A stretch of 8,863 bases of DNA from an uncultured Erysipelotrichaceae bacterium (lineage in GTDB: Bacteria > Bacillota_I > Bacilli_A > Erysipelotrichales > Erysipelotrichaceae). The position numbers and the translations under genes are program-made. The stretch covers positions 1 through 8,863 of the forward strand of contig ONOV01000113.1 of NCBI GenBank assembly GCA_900319505.1. Reading direction: 5' to 3'. This document shows positions 1 through 8,300 of this stretch, piece after piece (positions within the stretch are counted from its first letter, which is position 1; the number at the start of each line of letters is the position of its first letter). The notes beneath the pieces were generated by a model. That model was not told the origin of the DNA and ran no database searches. It saw only the letters and a program-made list of their open reading frames with translations.

Positions 1-28
1 AAAAAAAGACCAGTCCTTCGACTGATCT
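1..28 (-). terminator. Intrinsic terminator of the sda operon
   Basis: Read on the minus strand, a 9-bp stem (20-28 with 7-15, one G-U pair) closes a 4-nt loop (16-19) and is followed by a run of T, seen as seven A residues at 1-7 on the plus strand. The stem begins inside the TAA stop codon of the alpha-chain gene, so termination follows translation directly. The T-run may continue past the window edge. It marks the 3' end of the five-gene minus-strand operon. Confidence 0.9.
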
Positions 29-891
29 TATCTTCTGTGCTTCATGAACTCATGGGCATCTTTTGTACCGGCCAGACCGCCGATGCCTGTTTCTCTGATA
101 TCGCTTGGCATACTGGTACCGATGGCACGCATGGCATCAATGACCTGGTCAGGATCAATTTTTGATCTGATACCGGCAAGAGCCATATCAGCACTTGTTA
201 CAGCATTGACTGCACCGATGACATTACGCTTGACACACGGTACTTCGACTAGACCTCCTACCGGATCACAGGCTAAGCCTAAAAGACCTTTCAAAGCCAA
301 GGCTGCCGCATGACAGATCGCTTCGCTGTCACCGCCGTCAAGATAGGCAAGTGCGCCGGCTGCCATGGCACTGGCAGAACCGATCTCAGCCTGACACCCG
401 CCTTCAGCGCCCGCAAGGCATGCCCGTCTTGCAATGACACCGCCGATGCCGGCAGCGGTATACAATGCTTCACAGAGTTCAATATCGTTGCTGCCATGAA
501 ACTCCTGATAGGTCAGAAGAACAGCCGGCAGTACACCGCAGGAGCCGGCGGTCGGCGCCGCCACAATACGCTTCATGCATGCATTGTTGCTTGCCGTACG
601 CAGGGCTTTATCCATGACGCTGGCAATGAAACTGCCGGCAATCATTTCCTTATTCTCAATTCTTTTTTCCAGCAGGGCTGCTTCCCCGCCGATCAGACCC
701 GAAGCACTTTTTCTTTGCGCATCATAGGAATTGACGGAAGAGCGCATCGCTTCCACCATCTGTTCCATCCTGGCCTGGGATTCATCTTCACTGATGCCTT
801 CCTCATTGCAGTCTTCCAGCTTGACCGTACGCCAGAAGGGCATGGATAAACGTCTTGATACTTCCTGTATTCTCTTCAGACTGTCATACAT
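28..891 (-). CDS. sdaAA: L-serine dehydratase, iron-sulfur-dependent, alpha chain
   Basis: Catalytic chain of the two-subunit, [4Fe-4S]-dependent L-serine ammonia-lyase, which converts L-serine to pyruvate and ammonia in the cytoplasm. The product is 287 aa, the usual alpha-chain length. Family blocks are visible: SGLIGGE (64-70), the APTAGS loop (112-117), GAEGGCQAEIGSA (161-173), LACDPVGGLVEVPCVKRN (207-223) and a C-terminal RETGIGGLAGT segment. Cys166, Cys208 and Cys219 match the three conserved cluster ligands of this family. The reading frame stays open upstream to 1011, but the ATG at 891 is chosen because the protein then begins with the family-like MYDSLKRIQE and because GGAGG at 901-905 sits 9 bases upstream. 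The extra 40 codons are only beta-chain DNA read in another frame. It overlaps the beta-chain gene by 8 bases, so translation is probably coupled. It is the last gene of the operon. Confidence 0.95.
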   Translation of the reverse strand: MYDSLKRIQEVSRRLSMPFWRTVKLEDCNEEGISEDESQARMEQMVEAMRSSVNSYDAQRKSASGLIGGEAALLEKRIENKEMIAGSFIASVMDKALRTASNNACMKRIVAAPTAGSCGVLPAVLLTYQEFHGSNDIELCEALYTAAGIGGVIARRACLAGAEGGCQAEIGSASAMAAGALAYLDGGDSEAICHAAALALKGLLGLACDPVGGLVEVPCVKRNVIGAVNAVTSADMALAGIRSKIDPDQVIDAMRAIGTSMPSDIRETGIGGLAGTKDAHEFMKHRR

Positions 892-1561
892 GTTCTGTAT
901 CCTCCAGTGATAAGTATGTAATCTTGATGAAGCCCGGGATCTTTCGCAATGTTTCAATGTCCTCCGGGGCAATTTCACTGTCTGTTTCAATGACTGTAAC
1001 GGCATGGCCATGTCTTGCGTCTCGATCCAGCTGTACGGTGGCGATATTGATGCCCCTGCCTGCCAGCAGTTCCGTCACATGCGCCACCATGCCGGGACGG
1101 TCATCATTTTCAGCAATCAGTGCCGGATAATCTCCTGAAAACACACACTTCAGTCCATCAATCTCTCTGACCTGAATCTGACCGCCGCCGATGGAAGCAG
1201 CTACAATCTCAAGATCCTTTCCCTTCACGCCATGCAGATACATACGGACAGAATTGGGATGAGCATCCGGGCCAAGATCACAGCTTTCAAACCGGTAATC
1301 CAGATTTCTTTCCCGGGCAATATCAAAAGCCTGCGGTATTCTCTCATCATCACAGTTCATATTCATCAGACCTGCCAGCAGAGCACGGTCCGTACCATGT
1401 CCTCTGCCGGTAGCCTTGAAAGAACCATGCAGCTGGATGACAGCTGAGGAAATATCCTGGGCCATCAGCCTTCTGGCCAGCTGGCCGATCCTGACCGCAC
1501 CTGCGGTATGGGAAGAACTTGGTCCAACCATCACCGGTCCGATAATCTCAAACAGATTCAT
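884..1561 (-). CDS. sdaAB: L-serine dehydratase, iron-sulfur-dependent, beta chain
   Basis: Partner chain of the Fe-S L-serine dehydratase. The 225-aa product starts MNLFEIIGPVMVGPSSSHTAG; the GPSSSHTAG motif (13-21) is the hallmark of this chain and is known to lie near the active site. The central part has the GHGTDRALLAG and PDAHPNSVRMYL segments of the family. From about residue 147 to the end (ALIAENDDRPGMVAHVTELLAGRGINIA and on) it forms an ACT domain, a small ligand-binding fold that in other members senses serine or stabilises the enzyme. A GAGGG ribosome binding site lies about 9 bases before the ATG, inside the end of the DUF4186 gene, with which it overlaps by 4 bases (ATGA). Beta-before-alpha order and separate chains are typical of Bacillota; enterobacteria carry a single fused protein. 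Confidence 0.95.
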   Translation of the reverse strand: MNLFEIIGPVMVGPSSSHTAGAVRIGQLARRLMAQDISSAVIQLHGSFKATGRGHGTDRALLAGLMNMNCDDERIPQAFDIARERNLDYRFESCDLGPDAHPNSVRMYLHGVKGKDLEIVAASIGGGQIQVREIDGLKCVFSGDYPALIAENDDRPGMVAHVTELLAGRGINIATVQLDRDARHGHAVTVIETDSEIAPEDIETLRKIPGFIKITYLSLEDTEHV

Positions 1562-1920
1562 TTCTCATCCCTCATTTCTTCCTGAATCCAGTACATTAAC
1601 ATGCCTGCAATTCTGTCCTGATCCTGCTGGGTCAACGGTACACCCAGGGGCACATGGTACCACTTATGCATACAGCCCCTGCAGCACATGGCACAGGCAT
1701 GCATCGCCTTGAAGACCGGATGGCCTTTCATCGGCGTCTGTCTGCCGTCATTCTTCGGACTGGCATCCGCCAGCCTTTCCTTTACAAAGTCACGGGCATG
1801 GCTTTCAATGACATCCATTCCCTTTTCTCTGACATATGCCTTATCCTGTTCATTCAGATGAAAGCTGGAACGGAATTTACTTCTTCTCAGATGTTCCAGC
1901 GCTTCTCTTCTTGTCGTCAT
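1558..1920 (-). CDS. DUF4186 family protein with a CxxCCxxC cluster
   Basis: A 120-aa soluble protein recognised as DUF4186 from the conserved run of SKFRSSFHL (14-22), the central helix with KGMDVIESHARDFV, NDGRQTPMKGHPVF (57-70) and HACAMCCRGCMHKWY (74-88), followed by PLGVPLT and a C-terminal helix. To my knowledge the family has no assigned function. Cys76, Cys79, Cys80 and Cys83, with His74 close by, look like a Zn or Fe-S site; this is inference from residue spacing. No signal peptide or membrane segment is visible. It overlaps the activator gene by 4 bases upstream and sdaAB by 4 bases downstream. A weak AGGG just before the ATG suggests it relies on translational coupling. Its place between an ATP-driven Fe-S activator and an Fe-S dehydratase suggests, without proving, a role in cluster handling or protection. 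Confidence 0.85.
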   Translation of the reverse strand: MTTRREALEHLRRSKFRSSFHLNEQDKAYVREKGMDVIESHARDFVKERLADASPKNDGRQTPMKGHPVFKAMHACAMCCRGCMHKWYHVPLGVPLTQQDQDRIAGMLMYWIQEEMRDEK

Positions 1921-3563
1921 CCCTGTACGCTTTCAAGCGCCAGCAGAGCAGCACCGATCGCTCCGCATAACTGGGCATAGGGTGAAACACTTACCTTTGC
2001 CCCAAGCTTCTCTTCCAGACACTTTCTGACCCCTTCATTGCGGGCCACTCCGCCGCTCATCATATAGCCTGCATGGCCCCTGGCTCTTGCCGCAAGGCCA
2101 GCCGTCTTACTGGCAACCGACTGATTCAGCCCATGAATAATATCCGGTACCGCCGTATTTTCCGCTACCAGTGAAACCACTTCACTTTCCGCAAACACCG
2201 TACACATACTGGAAATTTCCACATTCTTCTTCCACTTGAGACCAAGCCTGCTCATATCATCAAGACTCAGTCCAAGTGCCCTGGCCTGCATTTCCAGAAA
2301 CCTTCCCGTACCGGCAGCACACTTGTCATTCATGACAAAGTTCTCCACCCGGCCATTCTCATCGATGACAATGACCTTGGAATCCTGTCCGCCGATATCA
2401 ATGACGGTTCTGGCCTTGGGATCAAGATAATGGGCGCCTCTTGCGTGGCATGTGATCTCCGTCACCGCTTTGCCGCCGATCCCGATGGAAGATCTGCCAT
2501 AGCCGGTCGTCACCACCGCACTGAGATCCTCTGCTTTGATTCCCGCTTCCGCCAGAGCTGTATGCAGCGCCTGGTCCGCACCATCCTTCACGCCTGCTCC
2601 GGTCGGTACAATGGCCGTACCGAGAATCTTTCCCGTTCCATCCATGATGCAGGCATCCGTCGATGTCGAACCGGAATCCACTCCGGCCGCATACACCCTG
2701 CCGTCTGCTCTGATCTTTTTCACACCTTCTGTCATCCGCAGTTCCTCCTGGAATGCCTCAAGCCTTGTCTTCAGCTGACCATTGGATTGAGGCGTTGTGT
2801 CTGTTTCTATTTTCAGTATGCGTCCTGCCTGCTTTTCTTCCATATAGCCGAAGCCATAGTAATCACAGAACTTGATCGTATGATACACAGTGCCTTCCGG
2901 CTTCTTCTCATACAGCGGAACAGGATGATCATGATGCCACATGCGCATGCAGGGCAGCGGCTGATTCAGTAAAGCTGCCGCATACCAGCCATAGAAGTCT
3001 CCTTTCCCTGGATCATCCAGGAAAAAGCGCTTCCCCGTACATGTTTCATCACTGATTTCATACCCGGCAAATGTCTTCTTCATCTCTTCTTTCAAAAGAG
3101 AACCGCCATGGGCCCCGGCCAGCCGGATATACTTTCCTTCCGGTTCCTGCGGCATACCCATCTTTTTACGATAAGCCTGAATGGCCTTTGTTTCATCAAA
3201 CGTACGATGCGAATAGGCTTCATAGGCTTTCACAAAATCTTTCAGCTCTTCTGCAAACCATGCCGTTTCACTTTCCGTATTCTTATGGGGCAGCGACAGC
3301 AGATAGCAGAACTTCACCCCATCCATATGCTTTAAAACATCAAACATGCGCCGGGTCGCATCACAGCAGTCCGTCAGAACAATTTCTTCATAGTGTTTCC
3401 GGCTCACTTCTTCAATGATGGCCTTGGCAAAAGAACAGAGATTGGGATGGGAACAGCTCTCCGCACAGGCAAAGGATACCGGATGGGGATCCAGTCTGAC
3501 ACATTCCTGATCAAACCCGGCCATGATCTCTTCCGGGGCATAGCGGCACGATGTACAGATCAT
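1917..3563 (-). CDS. Fused 2-hydroxyacyl-CoA dehydratase-like subunit and BadF/HgdC-type activating ATPase
   Basis: A 548-aa two-part protein. Residues 1 to about 280 look like a short HgdB-type dehydratase subunit: SFACAESCSHPNLCSFAKAI (30-49), VLTDCCDATRRMFDVLKH (62-79), and the family's C-terminal signature KFCDYYGF...LKIETD...GQLKTRLEAF (231-271). Cys33, Cys37, Cys43, Cys66, Cys67 and Cys233 are candidate cluster ligands. Residues from about 290 to 548 are an activator of the ASKHA ATPase fold: GVDSGSTSTDA (294-304), TTGYGR (352-357), DIGGQDSK (389-396), NDKCAAGTGRF (412-422), SSMCTVFAESE (451-461) and MMSGGVARNEG (501-511). Cys415 and Cys454 match the two cysteines with which HgdC dimers hold a bridging [4Fe-4S] cluster. 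Such activators use ATP hydrolysis to push one low-potential electron into their dehydratase. GGAGG (3571-3575) lies about 8 bases before the ATG, and the gene overlaps its upstream neighbour by 4 bases. The fusion would fix a 1:1 ratio of subunit and activator. The substrate is unknown. Confidence 0.88.
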   Translation of the reverse strand: MICTSCRYAPEEIMAGFDQECVRLDPHPVSFACAESCSHPNLCSFAKAIIEEVSRKHYEEIVLTDCCDATRRMFDVLKHMDGVKFCYLLSLPHKNTESETAWFAEELKDFVKAYEAYSHRTFDETKAIQAYRKKMGMPQEPEGKYIRLAGAHGGSLLKEEMKKTFAGYEISDETCTGKRFFLDDPGKGDFYGWYAAALLNQPLPCMRMWHHDHPVPLYEKKPEGTVYHTIKFCDYYGFGYMEEKQAGRILKIETDTTPQSNGQLKTRLEAFQEELRMTEGVKKIRADGRVYAAGVDSGSTSTDACIMDGTGKILGTAIVPTGAGVKDGADQALHTALAEAGIKAEDLSAVVTTGYGRSSIGIGGKAVTEITCHARGAHYLDPKARTVIDIGGQDSKVIVIDENGRVENFVMNDKCAAGTGRFLEMQARALGLSLDDMSRLGLKWKKNVEISSMCTVFAESEVVSLVAENTAVPDIIHGLNQSVASKTAGLAARARGHAGYMMSGGVARNEGVRKCLEEKLGAKVSVSPYAQLCGAIGAALLALESVQG

Positions 3564-4822
3564 TTTCTTCCCTCCAGCATTTCCACAAAAGCACCAAGAC
3601 GCGTCGCCGTCTGTCCGCCGGAAGCGTTATGACGGTCCACCCCATCCCCATTGAGGATCAGCAGAGGAATGCCGCCTGCTTCCATCTTCTGCTTGAACAG
3701 TTCCGCCCCGCCGCAGGTTTCCTTGCAGCCCCAGTGACAGAATAATACCGCTCCGTCACAATGCATGAGCCTGCCCATTTCAAGCGCCATATCAATCCGA
3801 TCTTCCATTGGTCCATTATATGGATTATAGACAACTCTCTCCGCCATATATTCATACGGATCCTCGCTGGTACACATCCGCCAGTTGTCATAGCCGATTT
3901 CCGTACATACCACATGAACTTTCTCATTCTCATTGAGCAGATCCTTGGCTTCCTTCTGCCAGAATGGATTGGAATGCAGCCAGAGAATCCGGATTCCATG
4001 ATCCGCCGGTGCTTTCTCATAGTCTTCCTTCAGACGCTTTGCAAAACTCAAAGCGCCATCCGTTCCTAATGCCGTATGGCACATCAGTCCTTCGTACAGT
4101 TCACTGGTCAGAGTATTAGGCAGATAGCGTTCCGCTCTGTATGTACTGATCTCATTGAACAGCTCCACCGTCTTTCTTGAATTGGCAATGGCTCTTTCAA
4201 ACCTTGCCTCATCAAACTTCAGCCCAGTCCGGATAAACGCATCCCTCGCTTCTCTGATCTGTTCTGCCACATACTTCACCGCCGCCCTGTTTTTATGATA
4301 CGGCACATCAATATAGTACTGCGGGATACCATACGTTTCGCTCAGTGTGCGGAACGTCAGATTATTGGCATCGCAGGCCAGCGAAGTATTGACAATGGCT
4401 GCCGGCTTTGCCATAACGCCGCTTAAAGCGGCACCGGTCAGCACCTTATGATACGAACAGAACGTTGAAGAAACCCCATTCTCCTCCGCTGCCTGAATCA
4501 TGCCCTGTTCACTGCCCGCTCCGGCTGTAAAGGTGGAGAACATCTCCGCACAGATCGGGTAAAGATGAAAGGCATGAAGAAACTCCGAAGGTGTAAACAG
4601 CGAACACAGCACAGCCTGATCCATATGGGACATGCCGTCCACAAAAAAGGTATTGCAGAAATCAGCCAGATACTGTCTGCTCTCTGGCAGTTTGTGATCA
4701 GGATGTCTGTGCTGATACCACCCGAATCCCTTCCATGCGGCCATCAGCAGCTTCCTGCTCCGTACCGGATTTTTTTCACTCTGCTTATTTACAAAAGCAC
4801 CAAATGTATCAATTCCACTCAT
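3560..4822 (-). CDS. 2-hydroxyacyl-CoA dehydratase family (HgdB/FldB-like) subunit
   Basis: A 420-aa soluble Fe-S protein of the 2-hydroxyacyl-CoA dehydratase superfamily, which includes true dehydratases, benzoyl-CoA-reductase-type subunits and double-cubane-cluster reductases. Family landmarks are LFTPSEFLHAFHLYP (75-89), FCSYHKVLTGAALSG (121-135), LACDANNLTFRTL (148-160), GIPQYYIDVPYH (165-176) and FCHWGCKETCGGAELF (361-376). Cys122, Cys150 and Cys362 are the likeliest cluster ligands, one per sub-domain as in the family. The length suits one full subunit. It is the first gene of the coupled operon and overlaps the fused activator gene by 4 bases, so the fused N-terminal domain is its probable second subunit. 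The ATG at 4822 has no clear Shine-Dalgarno sequence, and a stop codon lies four codons upstream. A second ATG at residue 27, preceded by AGGAAG, is possible but would remove part of a family-like N-terminus. No CoA-transferase is adjacent, so CoA-ester chemistry is not assured. Confidence 0.88.
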   Translation of the reverse strand: MSGIDTFGAFVNKQSEKNPVRSRKLLMAAWKGFGWYQHRHPDHKLPESRQYLADFCNTFFVDGMSHMDQAVLCSLFTPSEFLHAFHLYPICAEMFSTFTAGAGSEQGMIQAAEENGVSSTFCSYHKVLTGAALSGVMAKPAAIVNTSLACDANNLTFRTLSETYGIPQYYIDVPYHKNRAAVKYVAEQIREARDAFIRTGLKFDEARFERAIANSRKTVELFNEISTYRAERYLPNTLTSELYEGLMCHTALGTDGALSFAKRLKEDYEKAPADHGIRILWLHSNPFWQKEAKDLLNENEKVHVVCTEIGYDNWRMCTSEDPYEYMAERVVYNPYNGPMEDRIDMALEMGRLMHCDGAVLFCHWGCKETCGGAELFKQKMEAGGIPLLILNGDGVDRHNASGGQTATRLGAFVEMLEGRK

Positions 4823-4900
4823 GTCGATATTTTACAGCAACATGAACAGATGCGTTATATATTTCCTTCATTCACCATGAGATATGCATGTCCCCCCCAC

Positions 4901-4936
4901 CAGCTTCTTCCTGTTATGTTTCTTCTCAGCTTCTTC
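4901..4936. repeat. Direct repeat CAGCTTCTTC in the DUF1294-operon gap
   Basis: The 10-base word CAGCTTCTTC occurs at 4901-4910 and again at 4927-4936 (GAAGAAGCTG on the minus strand), a 26-base period. It lies in the 114-base gap between the DUF1294 stop codon and the start of the dehydratase-like gene, next to seven consecutive C at 4892-4898. It could be a regulator-binding site for the operon, or chance in a pyrimidine-rich stretch. No clear -35/-10 pair or terminator hairpin was found in this gap; TAAAAT on the minus strand (4829-4834) is the best -10-like word and it lacks a good -35. Confidence 0.3.
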
Positions 4937-5233
4937 TTATCCCATGACAATCACACCCTGCCCTGAAAGCCAGGCAAGAAACAGAATCCATACAATCAGA
5001 GCACAGGGCACCAGAAAACGGAATGAAATATGCAGGGTCTTATGATGAAACACCTTCATGCCAAGAAATGCCCCCAGGGCACCGCCGATCCACGCTGACA
5101 GAATCAGCGTTCTTTCCCGTATTCTCCACTTATGGTGTTCAGCTTTGTATTTATCAATGCCATACAGCATAAAAGAAACAATATTCACAAGCAAAAGATA
5201 TATGGCGATGACTTCACTCAGATTGAACGTCAT
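4937..5233 (-). CDS. DUF1294 family small membrane protein
   Basis: A 98-aa integral membrane protein. Three hydrophobic segments are visible at about residues 6-24, 42-60 and 73-90. The loop between the first two carries the DUF1294 signature YGIDKYKAEHHKWRIRERTL (24-43), followed by GGALGAFLGMKVFHHKT (50-66). The family is widespread and, to my knowledge, without an established function; some relatives are fused to cold-shock-type nucleic-acid-binding domains. The start at 5233 is preferred over an in-frame ATG at 5251, because GAGGAAG stands 7 bases before 5233 while the upstream ATG has its only purine-rich word directly against it. It is transcribed in the same direction as the five-gene operon, but a 114-base gap makes membership uncertain. 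It is divergent from the SNF2 gene, with 68 bases between the two starts. Confidence 0.85.
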   Translation of the reverse strand: MTFNLSEVIAIYLLLVNIVSFMLYGIDKYKAEHHKWRIRERTLILSAWIGGALGAFLGMKVFHHKTLHISFRFLVPCALIVWILFLAWLSGQGVIVMG

Positions 5234-5301
5234 GCGATCACTTCCTCTCATCCTCTGTCTGATTCATGATAGAATAATACAAAGGCAGAAAGAAGGAAAA
5301 G

Positions 5302-8300
5302 ATGCTTTCAAAAGACTATCTGATCAATACATTATCTGCTTCACTGGTTGCTGAAGCAGAGGAGCTTCTCAAAGCAGAAGAGCCTGTCATCGATCTGTCC
5401 TTAAAGGACGATGACGGGATGAAGCTGCTGTCGGGCAAGGTAAAGGCAAAGAATGGAAAGTATGTGGAAGTCAATGTGTGGATCAATGAAGAAATGGGAT
5501 TCATCTTTGATAAGGAATGTGAGTGCCGCTATTTCCATAATAATAACCAGTGTGCACATATCGCTGCTCTGATACTGTATTATGAACAGAATCAGAACAG
5601 CGATAAGCCGAGTGACGAAAGAGGCAGCGATGAGAGTATAAGGCAGCTGTTGAGCAGTCTGGAAGAGCCGATCCTGGATCCTTCCATCAGCGGATCTGTT
5701 TCACTGTATCCCTGTATATCACAGACCGGTCAGGACGCCTTAGGCGTATCCTTCCGCATCGGCAGACATCACAACAAATCCTACATTCTGCAGGACATGT
5801 ACGGCTTCATTCAGTGCCTGGATGCCCATGAAAACAAACGCTATGGTACAGACCTTGAATTCGTGCATGATCTGTCCGCTTTTGATGCGGCTTCCCGTCC
5901 GCTGGTCATCTTCTTACGCTCCCTTGTCAACAAAGAAGATACCTACCAGACCAGCGGTTCCATCTATGGCTGCTATGATGACCAGTTAAGACGCTATCTT
6001 TCCCTGAAAGGAAGATACCTTGACTCCTTCATGGATGCCGTCAAAGATCTGCCTCTTTACTATACAAACGATACCGACACCATTGTCTTTACAAGAGAAG
6101 AAGGTCTGCCCGAACTGGAAGCAGATCTGCATAAAGCAGGAACCGGATGGCTGCTGACCGCACCGGTCATCACCCTGTTCAAAGGCTCCCGCATGCTTTA
6201 TATCTTTGATGAAGCCAATAAGAAATACTATGCCGCAAAGCGCACTTCAGAAAAGCTTGTCGCATTGCTGGATTATATGGAAAAAGCCCAGGCCCGTCCC
6301 CAGTACATCAGTGAAGAGGACCTGCCTTCCTTTGCCCATGATCTTTATCCGGTATTGACCAGAAACGTCCTGCTGCATAATGAAGACGGTTTTGATCCAT
6401 ATGCCTATCTGCCCATGAAACCAAGCTATGAAATCTACCTGGACAGACGGGAAGCAGATGATTCCGTCACCTGCGGCCTGTATGCCGACTATGGCAATGG
6501 TACACCGTATAACATTTCCCTTCTTTCCGATATCCATCCGGAGGGCCGCCGTGATGTCAGTGATGAAAGAGCCATGCATAATTTCACAGCCAAATGGTTC
6601 AACTCCACCGATCCGGTTACCAGGAACTTCATTCTCTCTGATGATGAAGACCGGCTGTTTGAACTGGTGTCAGAAGGCATCGGCGCCATGCAGAAGAAAG
6701 CAGCCGTCTATATCACCGACAACATGCGCAAAGTCTCCATGCGCCGCATGCCTTCTGTTTCCGTCGGTGTCTCCGTAGCCGATAACGGCCTGCTGGAACT
6801 GGACATGCAGGCAGATACCATGTCCATGGACGAAGTAGCGGAAATTCTCTCCCGCTATGACCGGCGCAAACGCTACTACCGCCTCAAGAACGGTGAATTC
6901 ATCGACCTTGAACATTCCGATACCTTTAAAAACCTGGCTGATCTTTCCGAATCCCTTCAGCTCAAGGAAGGTGATATTGCCAAAGGCAGGGCTGAAGTAC
7001 CGGCCTACCGTGCCCTGTATCTGGAAGAAATGGAAAAAGAAGCTTCCCTGGACCTCGACCGGGATGAAAAATTCAGAAATCTCATTTCCAATCTCAGGAA
7101 CACGGATATTGATGTTTATGAAGTACCGAAAGAACTTGACGGCATCATGCGTGACTACCAGAAGGAAGGATTCCGCTGGCTGTCCGCTCTGTACGACAAT
7201 GGCTTCGGTGCGCTATTGGCCGATGAAATGGGCTTAGGCAAGACCCTGCAGGTATTATCCTTTCTCAAAGCCCATCCCCATGAAGGCCGTACCGTCATTG
7301 CCTGTCCTGCTTCCCTGGTCTACAACTGGTTCCAGGAAATCCATAAATTCACGCCTGATCTCAAATCCCGTATGATCCAGGGCCCGGCCGACATCCGCCA
7401 GGAAGACATCCGCCGCAGTGATGAGAATGAAATTCTGATTACTTCCTACGATCTGCTCAAGCGTGATATCGAAGTCTATCAGACCATTCCCTTCACCTTT
7501 GAGATTATCGATGAAGCCCAGTACATCAAAAATGCCGGTACCCAGGCCTCCAGAGCCGTCAAAGCCCTGAAAGCAAAGTTCCGCATCGCCCTGACCGGCA
7601 CACCGATCGAGAACAGGCTCAGTGAACTGTGGTCCATCTTCGATTACATCATGCCTGGTTTCTTCCGTTCCTACCGCAGTTTCAGAGAAACATATGAACT
7701 GCCGATTGTCCGTGAAAAAGACATCTTCACTGAAACAAGGCTGGAGCGCATGATCCGCCCCTTTGTTCTGCGCCGGCGCAAGAAGGATGTGCTCAAGGAA
7801 CTGCCCGACAAGCTTGAGAAAGTATATTATGCCAATGCGACCGGCGAACAGCGTGATCTCTACGATGCCCATACCGCCCGCATCAAAGCTTCTCTCTCCG
7901 CCAAGACAAACGAACAGTTCAGACATGATCGGATCGAAATCCTGGCCGAACTGACCCGTCTGCGTCAGCTGTGCTGTGATCCCCGCCTGCTCTATTCCAA
8001 CTACCAGGGGGAAAGTGCCAAGGAAGACATGTGCATCGATCTGATCCGCACTTCCGTTGAAGCGGGCCATAAGGTTCTTCTCTTCTCCCAGTTCACCTCC
8101 ATGCTGGATCTGTTGACAAAGCGGCTGGATGAAGAAGGCATCGGCTGGTATCTGCTCAAAGGTTCCACGCCAAAAGCGGAAAGAGCACGTCTTGTTGAAG
8201 CATTCCAGCATGATTCCGTCCCGGTGTTCTGTATTTCCCTCAAAGCAGGCGGCACCGGCCTCAACCTCACGGCTGCAGATGTTGTCATCCACTATGATCC

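Noticed and set aside
892..1011. Extended N-terminus of the serine dehydratase alpha chain starting at 1011
   Set aside because: The extra 40 residues are the beta-chain gene read in another frame, have no family similarity, and a good ribosome binding site supports the start at 891.
4892..4898. Phase-variable homopolymer (seven C)
   Set aside because: Seven bases is short for slippage control, the run is outside any coding frame, and no promoter spacing depends on it. It is noted only as part of the gap.
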